Source: Limanda limanda (taxonomy: Eukaryota > Chordata > Actinopteri > Pleuronectiformes > Pleuronectidae). From it: 64,000 bases of DNA. The stretch is taken from NCBI RefSeq assembly GCF_963576545.1, contig NW_026870402.1:682001-746000 (forward strand), in the 5' to 3' direction. The number at the start of each line of letters is the position of its first letter. The stretch's first letter is position 1. Below the pieces are notes generated by a model that was not told the origin of the DNA, made no database searches, and saw nothing but the letters and a program-made list of their open reading frames with translations. Below are positions 35,304 to 48,545 of this stretch, piece after piece. The position numbers and the translations under genes are program-made.

Positions 35304-38300
35304 CAAATTAGTCCAGATGCAACCACTTTCCAAGTCTCTCCGACCTTCACAAAAAAAGTTATTCAAGAATATCTCTTTCTCCTATGTGCTTTCATCCCTA
35401 ACCCTAACCCTAACCCTTCCGAAAGTCGGAGAAGCTCAAGGATGGTACCGATCGATGCGCGCTACCCCATTTAGTGGGGGTAGAGCCTACTTGCAAGTCT
35501 CTCCGACCTTCACAAAAAAAGTTATTCAAGAATATCTCCTCAGATTTGGGGGAATTTCGTCGGTCGACCTCTTCCAAAGGTCGTACAAGCTCGGGGATGG
35601 TACCAATCGATCCGCAGGACCCAAATTAGTCCAGATGCAACCACTTTCCAAGTCTCTCCGACCTTCACAAAAAAAGTTATTCAAGAATATATCTTTCTCC
35701 TATGTGCTTTCATCCCTAACCCTAACCCTAACCCTTCCGAAAGTCGGAGAAGCTCAAGGATGGTACCGATCGATGCGCGCTACCCCATTTAGTGGGGGTA
35801 GAGCCTACTTGCAAGTCTCTCCGACCTTCACAAAAAAAGTTATTCAAGAATATCTCCTCAGATTTGGGGGAATTTCGTCGGTCGACCTCTTCCGAAGGTC
35901 GTACAAGCTCGGGGATGGTACCAATCGATCGGCAGGACCCAAATTAGTCCAGATGCAACCACTTTCCAAGTCTCTCCGACCTTCACAAAAAAAGTTATTC
36001 AAGAATATCTCTTTCTCCTATGTGCTTTCATCCCTAACCCTAACCCTAACCCTTCCGAAAGTCGGAGAAGCTCAAGGATGGTACCGATCGATGCGCGCTA
36101 CCCCATTTAGTGGGGGTAGAGCCTACTTGCAAGTCTCTCCGACCTTCACAAAAAAAGTTATTCAAGAATATCTCCTCAGATTTGGGGGAATTCTGCCGGT
36201 CGACCTCTTTCAAAGGTCGTACAAGCTCGGGGATGGTACCAATCGATCTGCAGGACCCAAATTAGTCCAGATGCAACCACTTTCCAAGTCTCTCCGACCT
36301 TCACAAAAAAAGTTATTCAAGAATATCTCTTTCTCCTATGTGCTTTCATCCCTAACCCTAACCCTAACCCTTCCGAAAGTCGGAGAAGCTCAAAGATGGT
36401 ACCGATCGATGCGCACTACCCCATTTAGTGGGGGTAGAGCCTACTTGCCAGTCTCTCCGACCTTCACAAAAAAAGTTATTCAAGAATATCTCCTCAGATT
36501 TGGGGGAATTCTGTCGGTTGACCTCTTCCAAAGGTCGTACAAGCTCGGGGATGGTACCAATCGATCCGCAGGACCCAAATTAGTCCAGATGCAACCACTT
36601 TCCAAGTCTCTCCGACCTTCACAAAAAAAGTTATTCAAGAATATCTCTTTCTCCTATGTGCTTTCATCCCTAACCCTAACCCTAACCCTTCCGAAAGTCG
36701 GAGAAGCTCAACGATGGTACCGATCGATGCGCATTACCCCATTTAGTGGGGGTAAAGCCTACTTGCAAGTCTCTCCGACCTTCACAAAAAAAGTTATTCA
36801 AGAATATCTCCTCAGATTTGGGGGAATTTCGTCGGTCGACCTCTTCCGAAGGTCGTACATGCTCGGGGATGGTACCAATCGATCCGCAGGACACAAATTA
36901 GTCCAGATGCAACCACTTTCCAAGTCTCTCCGACCTTCACAAAAAAAGTTATTCAAGAATATCTCTTTCTCCTATGTGCTTTCATCCCTAACCCTAACCC
37001 TAACCCTTCCGAAAGTCGGAGAAGCTCAAGGATGGTACCGATCGATGCGCATTACCCCATTTAGTGGGGGTAGAGCCTACTTGCAAGTCTCTCCGACCTT
37101 CACAAAAAAAGTTATTCAAGAATATCTCCTCAGATTTGGGGGAATTTCGTCGGTCGACCTCTTCCGAAGGTCGTACAAGCTCAAGGATGGTACCAATCGA
37201 TCTGCAGGACCCAAATTAGTCCAGATGCAACCACTTTCCAAGTCTCTCCGACCTTCACAAAAAAAGTTATTCAAGAATATCTCTTTCTCCTATGTGCTTT
37301 CATCCCTAACCCTAACCCTAACCCTTCCGAAAGTCGGAGAAGCTCAAGGATGGTACCGATCGATGAGCGCTACCCCATTTAGTGGGGGTAGAGCCTACTT
37401 GCAAGTCTCTCCGACCTTCACAAAAAAAGTTATTCAAGAATATCTCCTCAGATTTGGGGGAATTTCGTCGGTCGACCTCTTTCGAAGGTCGTACAAGCTC
37501 GGGGATGGTACCAATCGATCCGCAGGACCCAAATTAGTCCAGATGCAACCACTTTCCAAGTCTCTCCGACCTTCACAAAAAAAGTTATTCAAGAATATCT
37601 CTTTCTCCTATGTGCTTTCATCCCTAACCCTAACCCTTCCGAAAGTCGGAGAAGCTCAAGGATGGTACCGATCGATGCGCGCTACCCCATTTAGTGGGGG
37701 TAGAGCCTACTTGCAAGTCTCTCCGACCTTCACAAAAAAAGTTATTCAAGAATATCTCCTCAGATTTGGGGGAATTCTGTCGGTCGACCTCTTTCGAAGG
37801 TCGTACAAGCTCAGGGATGGTACCAATCGATCCGCAGGACCCAAATTAGTCCAGATGCAACCACTTTCCAAGTCTCTCCGACCTTCACAAAAAAAGTTAT
37901 TCAAGAATATCTCTTTCTCCTATGTGCTTTCATCCCTAACCCTAACCCTAACCCTTCCGAAAGTCGGAGAAGCTCAAGGATGGTACCGATCGATGCGCGC
38001 TACCCCATTTAGTGGGGGTAGAGCCTACTTGCAAGTCTCTCCGACCTTCACAAAAAAAGTTATTCAAGAATATCTCCTCAGATTTGGGGGAATTTCGTTG
38101 GTCGACCTCTTCCGAAGGTCGTAAAAGCTCGGGGATGGTACCAATCGATCCGCAGGACCCAAATTAGTCCAGATGCAACCACTTTCCAAGTCTCTCCGAC
38201 CTTCACAAAAAAAGTTATTCAAGAATATCTCTTTCTCCTATGTGCTTTCATCCCTAACCCTAACCCTAACCCTTCCGAAAGTCGGAGAAGCTCAAGGATG

Positions 38301-39113
38301 GTACCGATCGATGCGCGCTACCCCATTTAGTGGGGGTAAAGCCTACTTGCAAGTCTCTCCGACCTTCACAAAAAAAGTTATTCAAGAATATCTCCTCAGA
38401 TTTGGGGGAATTCTGTCGGTCGACCACTTTCAAAGGTCGTACAAGCTCAGGGATGGTACCAATCGATCCGCAGGACCCAAATTAGTCCAGATGCAACCAC
38501 TTTCCAAGTCTCTCCGACCTTCACAAAAAAAGTTATTCAAGAATATCTCTTTCTCCTATGTGCTTTCATCCCTAACCCTAACCCTAACCCTTCCGAAAGT
38601 CGGAGAAGCTCAAGGATGGTACCGATCGATGCGCGTTACCCCATTTAGTGGGGGTAAAGCCTACTTGCAAGTCTCTCCGACCTTCACAAAAAAAGTTATT
38701 CAAGAATATCTCCTCAGATTTGGGGGAATTCTGCCGGTCGACCTCTTTCGAAGGTCGTACAAGCTCGGGGATGGTACCAATCGATCCGCAGGACCCAAAT
38801 TAGTCCAGATGCAACCACTTTCCAAGTCTCTCCGACCTTCACAAAAAAAGTTATTCAAGAATATCTCTTTCTCCTATGTGCTTTCATCCCTAACCCTAAC
38901 CCTAACCCTTCCGAAAGTCGGAGAAGCTCAAGGATGGTACTGATTGATGCGCATTACCCCATTTAGTGGGGGTAGAGCCTACTTGCAAGTCTCTCCGACC
39001 TTCACAAAAAAAGTTATTCAAGAATATCTCCTCAGATTTGGGGGAATTTCGTCGGTCGACCTCTTCCGAAGGTCGTACAAGCTCGGGGATGGTACCAATC
39101 GATCCGCAGGACA
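35304..39113 (+). repeat. 12-dimer higher-order repeat, copy 2 (3810 bp)
   Basis: Repeats the markers of copy 1 (CTTCCAAAGG at 35,571). It is 6 bp longer because only one A (near 37,636) has two CCCTAA units. A private change is GGGGTAAAGCC near 36,752. The last part (about 38.3-39.1 kb) reappears at 43.4-44.2 kb, offset 5088 bp = 16 dimers. Confidence 0.85.
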
Positions 39114-39114
39114 C

Positions 39115-40704
39115 AAATTAGTCCAGATGCAACCACTTTCCAAGTCTCTCCGACCTTCACAAAAAAAGTTATTCAAGAATATCTCTTTCTCCTATGTGCT
39201 TTCATCCCTAACCCTAACCCTAACCCTTCCGAAAGTCGGAGAAGCTCAAGGATGGTACCGATCGATGCGCGCTACCCCATTTAGTGGGGGTAGAGCCTAC
39301 TTGCAAGTCTCTCCGACCTTCACAAAAAAAGTTATTCAAGAATATCTCCTCAGATTTGGGGGAATTTCGTCGGTCGACCTCTTCCGAAGGTCGTACAAGC
39401 TCGGGGATGGTACCAATCGATCCGCAGGACCCAAATTAGTCCAGATGCAACCACTTTCCAAGTCTCTCCGACCTTCACAAAAAAAGTTATTCAAGAATAT
39501 CTCTTTCTCCTATGTGCTTTCATCCCTAACCCTAACCCTAACCCTTCCGAAAGTCGGAGAAGCTCAAGGATGGTACCGATCGATGTGCGCTACCCCATTT
39601 AGTGGGGGTAGAGCCTACTTGCAAGTCTCTCCGACCTTCACAAAAAAAGTTATTCAAGAATATCTCCTCAGATTTGGGGGAATTTCGTCGGTCGACCTCT
39701 TCCGAAGGTCGTACAAGCTCGGGGATGGTACCAATCGATCCGCAGGACACAAATTAGTCCAGATGCAACCACTTTCCAAGTCTCTCCGACCTTCACAAAA
39801 AAAGTTATTCAAGAATATCTCTTTCTCCTATGTGCTTTCATCCCTAACCCTAACCCTAACCCTTCCGAAAGTCGGAGAAGCTCAAGGATGGTACCGATCG
39901 ATGCGCGCTACCCCATTTAGTGCGGGTAGAGTTTACTTGCAAGTCTCACCGACCTTCACAAAAAAAGTTATTCAAGAATATCTCCTCAGATTTGGGGGAA
40001 TTTCATCGGTCGACCTCTTCCGAAGGTCGTACAAGCTCGGGGATGGTACCAATCGATCCGCAGGACCCAAATTAGTCCAGATGCAACCACTTTCCAAGTC
40101 TCTCCGACCTTCACAAAAAACGTTATTCAAGAATATCTCTTTCTCCTATGTGCTTTCATCCCTAACCCTAACCCTAACCCTTCCGAAAGTCGGAGAAGCT
40201 CAAGGATGGTACCGATCGATGCGCGCTACCCCATTTAGTGGGGGTAGAGCCTACTTGCAAGTCTCTCCGACCTTCACAAAAAAAGTTATTCAAGAATATC
40301 TCCTCAGATTTGGGGGAATTCTGTCGGTCGACCTCTTTCGAAGGTCGTAAAAGCTCGGGGATGGTACCAATCGATCCGCAGGACCCAAATTAGTCCAGAT
40401 GCAACCACTTTCTAAGTCTCTCCGACCTTCACAAAAAAAGTTATTCAAGAATATCTCTTTCTCCTATGTGCTTTCATCCCTAACCCTAACCCTAACCCTT
40501 CCGAAAGTCGGAGAAGCTCAAGGATGGTACCGATCGATGCGCGCTACCCCATTTAGTGGGGGTAGAGCCTACTTGCAAGTCTCTCCGACCTTCAAAAAAA
40601 AAGTTATTCAAGAATATCTCCTCAGATTTGGGGGAATTTCGTCGGTCGACCTCTTCCGAAGGTCGTACAAGCTCGGGGATGGTACCAATCGATCCGCAGG
40701 ACCC
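39115..40704 (+). repeat. Five-dimer higher-order repeat, copy 1 (1590 bp)
   Basis: Markers are GATGTGCGC, GGACACAAATTAG, GAGTTTACTTG with CTCACCGACC, TTTCATCGG, AAAAAACGTT and TCGTAAAAG. Private variants are TAGTGCGGG near 39,922 and TTCAAAAAAAAAG near 40,594. Confidence 0.85.
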
Positions 40705-42294
40705 AAATTAGTCCAGATGCAACCACTTTCCAAGTCTCTCCGACCTTCACAAAAAAAGTTATTCAAGAATATCTCTTTCTCCTATGTGCTTTCATCCCTA
40801 ACCCTAACCCTAACCCTTCCGAAAGTCGGAGAAGCTCAAGGATGGTACCGATCGATGCGCGCTACCCCATTTAGTGGGGGTAGAGCCTACTTGCAAGTCT
40901 CTCCGACCTTCACAAAAAAAGTTATTCAAGAATATCTCCTCAGATTTGGGGGAATTTCGTCGGTCGACCTCTTCCGAAGGTCGTACAAGCTCGGGGATGG
41001 TACCAATCGATCCGCAGGACCCAAATTAGTCCAGATGCAACCACTTTCCAAGTCTCTCCGACCTTCACAAAAAAAGTTATTCAAGAATATCTCTTTCTCC
41101 TATGTGCTTTCATCCCTAACCCTAACCCTAACCCTTCCGAAAGTCGGAGAAGCTCAAGGATGGTACCGATCGATGTGCGCTACCCCATTTAGTGGGGGTA
41201 GAGCCTACTTGCAAGTCTCTCCGACCTTCACAAAAAAAGTTATTCAAGAATATCTCCTCAGATTTGGGGGAATTTCGTCGGTCGACCTCTTCCGAAGGTC
41301 GTACAAGCTCGGGGATGGTACCAATCGATCCGCAGGACACAAATTAGTCCAGATGCAACCACTTTCCAAGTCTCTCCGACCTTCACAAAAAAAGTTATTC
41401 AAGAATATCTCTTTCTCCTATGTGCTTTCATCCCTAACCCTAACCCTAACCCTTCCGAAAGTCGGAGAAGCTCAAGGATGGTACCGATCGATGCGCGCTA
41501 CCCCATTTAGTGGGGGTAGAGTTTACTTGCAAGTCTCACCGACCTTCACAAAAAAAGTTATTCAAGAATATCTCCTCAGATTTGGGGGAATTTCATCGGT
41601 CGACCTCTTCCGAAGGTCGTACAAGCTCGGGGATGGTACCAATCGATCCGCAGGACCCAAATTAGTCCAGATGCAACCACTTTCCAAGTCTCTCCGACCT
41701 TCACAAAAAACGTTATTCAAGAATATCTCTTTCTCCTATGTGCTTTCATCCCTAACCCTAACCCTAACCCTTCCGAAAGTCGGAGAAGCTCAAGGATAGT
41801 ACCGATCGATGCGCGCTACCCCATTTAGTGGGGGTAGAGCCTACTTGCAAGTCTCTCCGACCTTCACAAAAAAAGTTATTCAAGAATATCTCCTCAGATT
41901 TGGGGGAATTCTGTCGGTCGACCTCTTTCGAAGGTCGTAAAAGCTCGGGGATGGTACCAATCGATCCGCAGGACCCAAATTAGTCCAGATGCAACCACTT
42001 TCTAAGTCTCTCCGACCTTCACAAAAAAAGTTATTCAAGAATATCTCTTTCTCCTATGTGCTTTCATCCCTAACCCTAACCCTAACCCTTCCGAAAGTCG
42101 GAGAAGCTCAAGGATGGTACCGATCGATGCGCGCTACCCCATTTAGTGGGGGTAGAGCCTACTTGCAAGTCTCTCCGACCTTCACAAAAAAAGTTATTCA
42201 AGAATATCTCCTCAGATTTGGGGGAATTTCGTCGGTCGACCTCTTCCGAAGGTCGTACAAGCTCGGGGATGGTACCAATCGATCCGCAGGACCC
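40705..42294 (+). repeat. Five-dimer higher-order repeat, copy 2 (1590 bp)
   Basis: Same marker order at exactly 1590 bp offset. A private change near 41,797 (AAGGATAGTACC) destroys one KpnI site. Confidence 0.85.
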
Positions 42295-43954
42295 AAATTA
42301 GTCCAGATGCAACCACTTTCCAAGTCTCTCCGACCTTCACAAAAAAAGTTATTCAAGAATATCTCTTTCTCCTATGTGCTTTCATCCCTAACCCTAACCC
42401 TAACCCTTCCGAAAGTCGGAGAAGCTCAAGGATGGTACCGATCGATGCGCGCTACCCCATTTAGTGGGGGTAGAGCCTACTTGCAAGTCTCTCCGACCTT
42501 CACAAAAAAAGTTATTCAAGAATATCTCCTCAGATTTGGGGGAATTTCGTCGGTCGACCTCTTCCGAAGGTCGTACAAGCTCGGGGATGGTACCAATCGA
42601 TCTGCAGGACCCAAATTAGTCCAGATGCAACCCCTTTCCAAGTCTCTCCGACCTTCACAAAAAAAGTTATTCAAGAATATCTCTTTCTCCTATGTGCTTT
42701 CATCCCTAACCCTAACCCTAACCCTTCCGAAAGTCGGAGAAGCTGAAGGATGGTACCGATCGATGCGCGCTACCCCATTTAGTGGGGGTAGAGCCTACTT
42801 GCAAGTCTCTCCGACCTTCACAAAAAACGTTATTCAAGAATATCTCCTCAGATTTGGGGGAATTTCGTCGGTCGACCTCTTCCGAAGGTCGTACAAGCTC
42901 GGGGATGGTACCAATCGATCCGCAGGACCCAAATTAGTCCAGATGCAACCACTTTCCAAGTCTCTCCGACCTTCACAAAAAAAGTTATTCAAGAATATAT
43001 CTTTCTCCTATGTGCTTTCATCCCTAACCCTAACCCTAACCCTTCCGAAAGTCGGAGAAGCTCAAGGATGGTACCGATCGATGCGCGCTACCCCATTTAG
43101 TGGGGGTAGAGCCTACTTGCAAGTCTCTCCGACCTTCACAAAAAACGTTATTCAAGAATATCTCCTCAGATTTGGGGGAATTTCGTTGGTCGACCTCTTC
43201 CGAAGGTCGTACAAGCTCGGGGATGGTACCAATCGATCCGCAGGACCCAAATTAGTCCAGATGCAACCACTTTCCAAGTCTCTCCGACCTTCACAAAAAA
43301 AGTTATTCAAGAATATCTCTTTCTCCTATGTGCTTTCATCCCTAACCCTAACCCTAACCCTTCCGAAAGTCGGAGAAGCTCAAGGATGGTACCGATCGAT
43401 GCGCGCTACCCCATTTAGTGGGGGTAAAGCCTACTTGCAAGTCTCTCCGACCTTCACAAAAAAAGTTATTCAAGAATATCTCCTCAGATTTGGGGGAATT
43501 CTGTCGGTCGACCTCTTTCGAAGGTCGTACAAGCTCAGGGATGGTACCAATCGATCCGCAGGACCCAAATTAGTCCAGATGCAACCACTTTCCAAGTCTC
43601 TCCGACCTTCACAAAAAAAGTTATTCAAGAATATCTCTTTCTCCTATGTGCTTTCATCCCTAACCCTAACCCTAACCCTTCCGAAAGTCGGAGAAGCTCA
43701 AGGATGGTACCGATCGATGCGCGTTACCCCATTTAGTGGGGGTAGAGCCTACTTGCAAGTCTCTCCGACCTTCACAAAAAAAGTTATTCAAGAATATCTC
43801 CTCAGATTTGGGGGAATTCTGCCGGTCGACCTCTTTCGAAGGTCGTACAAGCTCGGGGATGGTACCAATCGATCCGCAGGACCCAAATTAGTCCAGATGC
43901 AACCACTTTCCAAGTCTCTCCGACCTTCACAAAAAAAGTTATTCAAGAATATCT

Positions 43955-45071
43955 CTTTCTCCTATGTGCTTTCATCCCTAACCCTAACCCTAACCCTTCC
44001 GAAAGTCGGAGAAGCTCAATGATGGTACTGATTGATGCGCATTACCCCATTTAGTGGGGGTAGAGCCTACTTGCAAGTCTCTCCGACCTTCACAAAAAAA
44101 GTTATTCAAGAATATCTCCTCAGATTTGGGGGAATTTCGTCGGTCGACCTCTTCCGAAGGTCGTACAAGCTCGGGGATGGTACCAATCGATCCGCAGGAC
44201 ACAAATTAGTCCAGATGCAACCACTTTCCAAGTCTCTCCGACCTTCACAAAAAAAGTTATTCAAGAATATCTCTTTCTCCTATGTGCTTTCATCCCTAAC
44301 CCTAACCCTAACCCTTCCGAAAGTCGGAGAAGCTCAAGGATGGTACCGATCGATGCGCGCTACCCCATTTAGTGGGGGTAGAGCCTACTTGCAAGTCTCT
44401 CCGACCTTCACAAAAAAAGTTATTCAAGAATATCTCTTTCTCCTATGTGCTTTCATCCCTAACCCTAACCCTAACCCTTCCGAAAGTCGGAGAAGCTCAA
44501 GGATGGTACCGATCGATGTGCGCTACCCCATTTAGTGGGGGTAGAGCCTACTTGCAAGTCTCTCCGACCTTCACAAAAAAAGTTATTCAAGAATATCTCC
44601 TCAGATTTGGGGGAATTTCGTCGGTCGACCTCTTCCGAAGGTCGTACAAGCTCGGGGATGGTACCAATCGATCCGCAGGACCCAAATTAGTCCAGATGCA
44701 ACCACTTTCCAAGTCTCTCCGACCTTCACAAAAAAAGTTATTCAAGAATATCTCTTTCTCCTATGTGCTTTCATCCCTAACCCTAACCCTAACCCTTCCG
44801 AAAGTCGGAGAAGCTCAAGGATGGTACCGATCGATGTGCGCTACCCCATTTAGTGGGGGTAGAGCCTACTTGCAAGTCTCTCCGACCTTCACAAAAAAAG
44901 TTATTCAAGAATATCTCCTCAGATTTGGGGGAATTTCGTCGGTCGACCTCTTCTGAAGGTCGTACAAGCTCGGGGATGGTACCAATCGATCCGCAGGACA
45001 CAAATTAGTCCAGATGCAACCACTTTCCAAGTCTCTCCGACCTTCACAAAAAAAGTTATTCAAGAATATCT
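43955..45071 (+). repeat. 1272-bp-offset duplication, copy 1
   Basis: Monomer order A B A A B A B (43,955; 44,118; 44,273; 44,436; 44,599; 44,754; 44,917). It starts with GTACTGATTGATGCGC and contains an A-A pair and two GATGTGCGC A monomers. Confidence 0.85.
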
Positions 45072-45226
45072 CCTCAGATTTGGGGGAATTTCGTCGGTCG
45101 ACCTCTTCTGAAGGTCGTACAAGCTCGGGGATGGTACCAATCGATCCGCAGGACACAAATTAGTCCAGATGCAACCACTTTCCAAGTCTCTCCGACCTTC
45201 ACAAAAAAAGTTATTCAAGAATATCT
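44917..45226 (+). repeat. B-B pair: 155-bp monomer duplication
   Basis: Two successive B monomers (44,917-45,071 and 45,072-45,226) share CTTCTGAAGG and GGACACAAATTAG, so one was copied from the other. The extra B offsets the extra A at 44,273-44,598 and restores the 318-bp register: the 43,955-45,226 block is exactly 1272 bp. Confidence 0.9.
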
Positions 45227-46343
45227 CTTTCTCCTATGTGCTTTCATCCCTAACCCTAACCCTAACCCTTCCGAAAGTCGGAGAAGCTCAAGGATGGTAC
45301 TGATTGATGCGCATTACCCCATTTAGTGGGGGTAGAGCCTACTTGCAAGTCTCTCCGACCTTCACAAAAAAAGTTATTCAAGAATATCTCCTCAGATTTG
45401 GGGGAATTTCGTCGGTCGACCTCTTCCGAAGGTCGTACAAGCTCGGGGATGGTACCAATCGATCCGCAGGACACAAATTTGTCCAGATGCAACCACTTTC
45501 CAAGTCTCTCCGACCTTCACAAAAAAAGTTATTCAAGAATATCTCTTTCTCCTATGTGCTTTCATCCCTAACCCTAACCCTAACCCTTCCGAAAGTCGGA
45601 GAAGCTCAAGGATGGTACCGATCGATGCGCGCTACCCCATTTAGTGGGGGTAGAGCCTACTTGCAAGTCTCTCCGACCTTCACAAAAAAAGTTATTCAAG
45701 AATATCTCTTTCTCCTATGTGCTTTCATCCCTAACCCTAACCCTAACCCTTCCGAAAGTCGGAGAAGCTCAAGGATGGTACCGATCGATGTGCGCTACCC
45801 CATTTAGTGGGGGTAGAGCCTACTTGCAAGTCTCTCCGACCTTCACAAAAAAAGTTATTCAAGAATATCTCCTCAGATTTGGGGGAATTTCGTCGGTCGA
45901 CCTCTTTCGAAGGTCGTACAAGCTCGGGGATGGTACCAATCGATCCGCAGGACCCAAATTAGTCCAGATGCAACCACTTTCCAAGTCTCTCCGACCTTCA
46001 CAAAAAAAGTTATTCAAGAATATCTCTTTCTCCTATGTGCTTTCATCCCTAACCCTAACCCTAACCCTTCCGAAAGTCGGAGAAGCTCAAGGATGGTACC
46101 GATCGATGTGCGCTACCCCATTTAGTGGGGGTAGAGCCTACTTGCAAGTCTCTCCGACCTTCACAAAAAAAGTTATTCAAGAATATCTCCTCAGATTTGG
46201 GGGAATTTCGTCGGTCGACCTCTTCCGAAGGTCGTACAAGCTCGGGGATGGTACCAATCGATCCGCAGGACACAAATTAGTCCAGATGCAACCACTTTCC
46301 AAGTCTCTCCGACCTTCACAAAAAAAGTTATTCAAGAATATCT
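45227..46343 (+). repeat. 1272-bp-offset duplication, copy 2
   Basis: Repeats the order of 43,955-45,071, with an A-A pair at 45,545-45,870. It lacks the B-B pair and the CTTCTGAAGG variant, so the B duplication arose after, or outside, this copy. A private variant is CACAAATTTGTCC near 45,480. Confidence 0.85.
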
Positions 46344-46474
46344 CTTTCTCCTATGTGCTTTCATCCCTAACCCTAACCCTAACCCTTCCGAAAGTCGGAG
46401 AAGCTCAAGGATGGTACCGATCGATGCGCGCTACCCCATTTAGTGGGGGTAGAGTTTACTTGCAAGTCTCACCG

Positions 46475-48545
46475 ACCTTCACAAAAAAAGTTATTCAAGA
46501 ATATCTCCTCAGATTTGGGGGAATTTCGTCGGTCGACCTCTTCCGAAGGTCGTACAAGCTCGGGGATGGTACCAATCGATCCGCAGGACCCAAATTAGTC
46601 CAGATGCAACCACTTTCCAAGTCTCTCCGACCTTCACAAAAAACGTTATTCAAGAATATCTCTTTCTCCTATGTGCTTTCATCCCTAACCCTAACCCTAA
46701 CCCTTCCGAAAGTCGGAGAAGCTCAAGGATGGTACCGATCGATGCGCGCTACCCCATTTAGTGGGGGTAGAGCCTACTTGCAAGTCTCTCCGACCTTCAC
46801 AAAAAAAGTTATTCAAGAATATCTCCTCAGATTTGGGGGAATTCTGTCGGTCGACCTCTTTCGAAGGTCGTAAAAGCTCGGGGATGGTACCAATCGATCC
46901 GCAGGACCCAAATTAGTCCAGATGCAACCACTTTCTAAGTCTCTCCGACCTTCACAAAAAAAGTTATTCAAGAATATCTCTTTCTCCTATGTGCTTTCAT
47001 CCCTAACCCTAACCCTAACCCTTCCGAAAGTCGGAGAAGCTCAAGGATGGTACCGATCGATGCGCGCTACCCCATTTAGTGGGGGTAGAGCCTACTTACA
47101 AGTCTCTCCGACCTTCACAAAAAAAGTTATTCAAGAATATCTCCTCAGATTTGGGGGAATTTCGTCGGTCGACCTCTTCCGAAGGTCGTACAAGCTCGGG
47201 GATGGTACCAATCGATCCGCAGGACCCAAATTAGTCCAGATGCAACCACTTTCCAAGTCTCTCCGACCTTCACAAAAAACGTTATTCAAGAATATCTCTT
47301 TCTCCTATGTGCTTTCATCCCTAACCCTAACCCTAACCCTTCCGAAAGTCGGAGAAGCTCAAGGATGGTACCGATCGATGCGCGCTACCCCATTTAGTGG
47401 GGGTAGAGCCTACTTGCAAGTCTCTCCGACCTTCACAAAAAAAGTTATTCAAGAATATCTCCTCAGATTTGGGGGAATTCTGTCGGTCGACCTCTTTCGA
47501 AGGTCGTAAAAGCTCGGGGATGGTACCAATCGATCCGCAGGACCCAAATTAGTCCAGATGCAACCACTTTCTAAGTCTCTCCGACCTTCACAAAAAAAGT
47601 TATTCAAGAATATCTCTTTCTCCTATGTGCTTTCATCCCTAACCCTAACCCTAACCCTTCCGAAAGTCGGAGAAGCTCAAGGATGGTACCGATCGATGCG
47701 CGCTACCCCATTTAGTGGGGGTAGAGCCTACTTACAAGTCTCTCCGACCTTCACAAAAAAAGTTATTCAAGAATATCTCCTCAGATTTGGGGGAATTTCG
47801 TCGGTCGACCTCTTCCGAAGGTCGTACAAGCTCGGGGATGGTACCAATCGATCCGCAGGACCCAAATTAGTCCAGATGCAACCACTTTCCAAGTCTCTCC
47901 GACCTTCACAAAAAACGTTATTCAAGAATATCTCTTTCTCCTATGTGCTTTCATCCCTAACCCTAACCCTAACCCTTCCGAAAGTCGGAGAAGCTCAAGG
48001 ATGGTACCGATCGATGCGCGCTACCCCATTTAGTGGGGGTAGAGCCTACTTGCAAGTCTCTCCGACCTTCACAAAAAAAGTTATTCAAGAATATCTCCTC
48101 AGATTTGGGGGAATTCTGTCGGTCGACCTCTTTCGAAGGTCGTAAAAGCTCGGGGATGGTACCAATCGATCCGCAGGACCCAAATTAGTCCAGATGCAAC
48201 CACTTTCTAAGTCTCTCCGACCTTCACAAAAAAAGTTATTCAAGAATATCTCTTTCTCCTATGTGCTTTCATCCCTAACCCTAACCCTAACCCTTCCGAA
48301 AGTCGGAGAAGCTCAAGGATGGTACCGATCGATGCGCGCTACCCCATTTAGTGGGGGTAGAGCCTACTTACAAGTCTCTCCGACCTTCACAAAAAAAGTT
48401 ATTCAAGAATATCTCCTCAGATTTGGGGGAATTTCGTCGGTCGACCTCTTCCGAAGGTCGTACAAGCTCGGGGATGGTACCAATCGATCCGCAGGACCCA
48501 AATTAGTCCAGATGCAACCACTTTCCAAGTCTCTCCGACCTTCAC
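46475..48545 (+). repeat. Homogenised 636-bp (two-dimer) higher-order array, about 3.25 copies
   Basis: The B-tail landmark recurs at 46,922, 47,558 and 48,194. Each unit has TTTCTAAGTC, CTTACAAGTC (47,094; 47,731; 48,366), AAAAAACGTT (near 46,637; 47,273; 47,914), the EcoRI B subtype and TCGTAAAAG. The units look identical by eye. Confidence 0.9.

Noticed and set aside
46475..48545. Assembly artefact as sole explanation of the repeats
   Set aside because: Private variants distinguish most neighbouring copies, so the structure is not simple duplication of one contig. The exact copy number of identical 636-bp units still cannot be verified from sequence alone.
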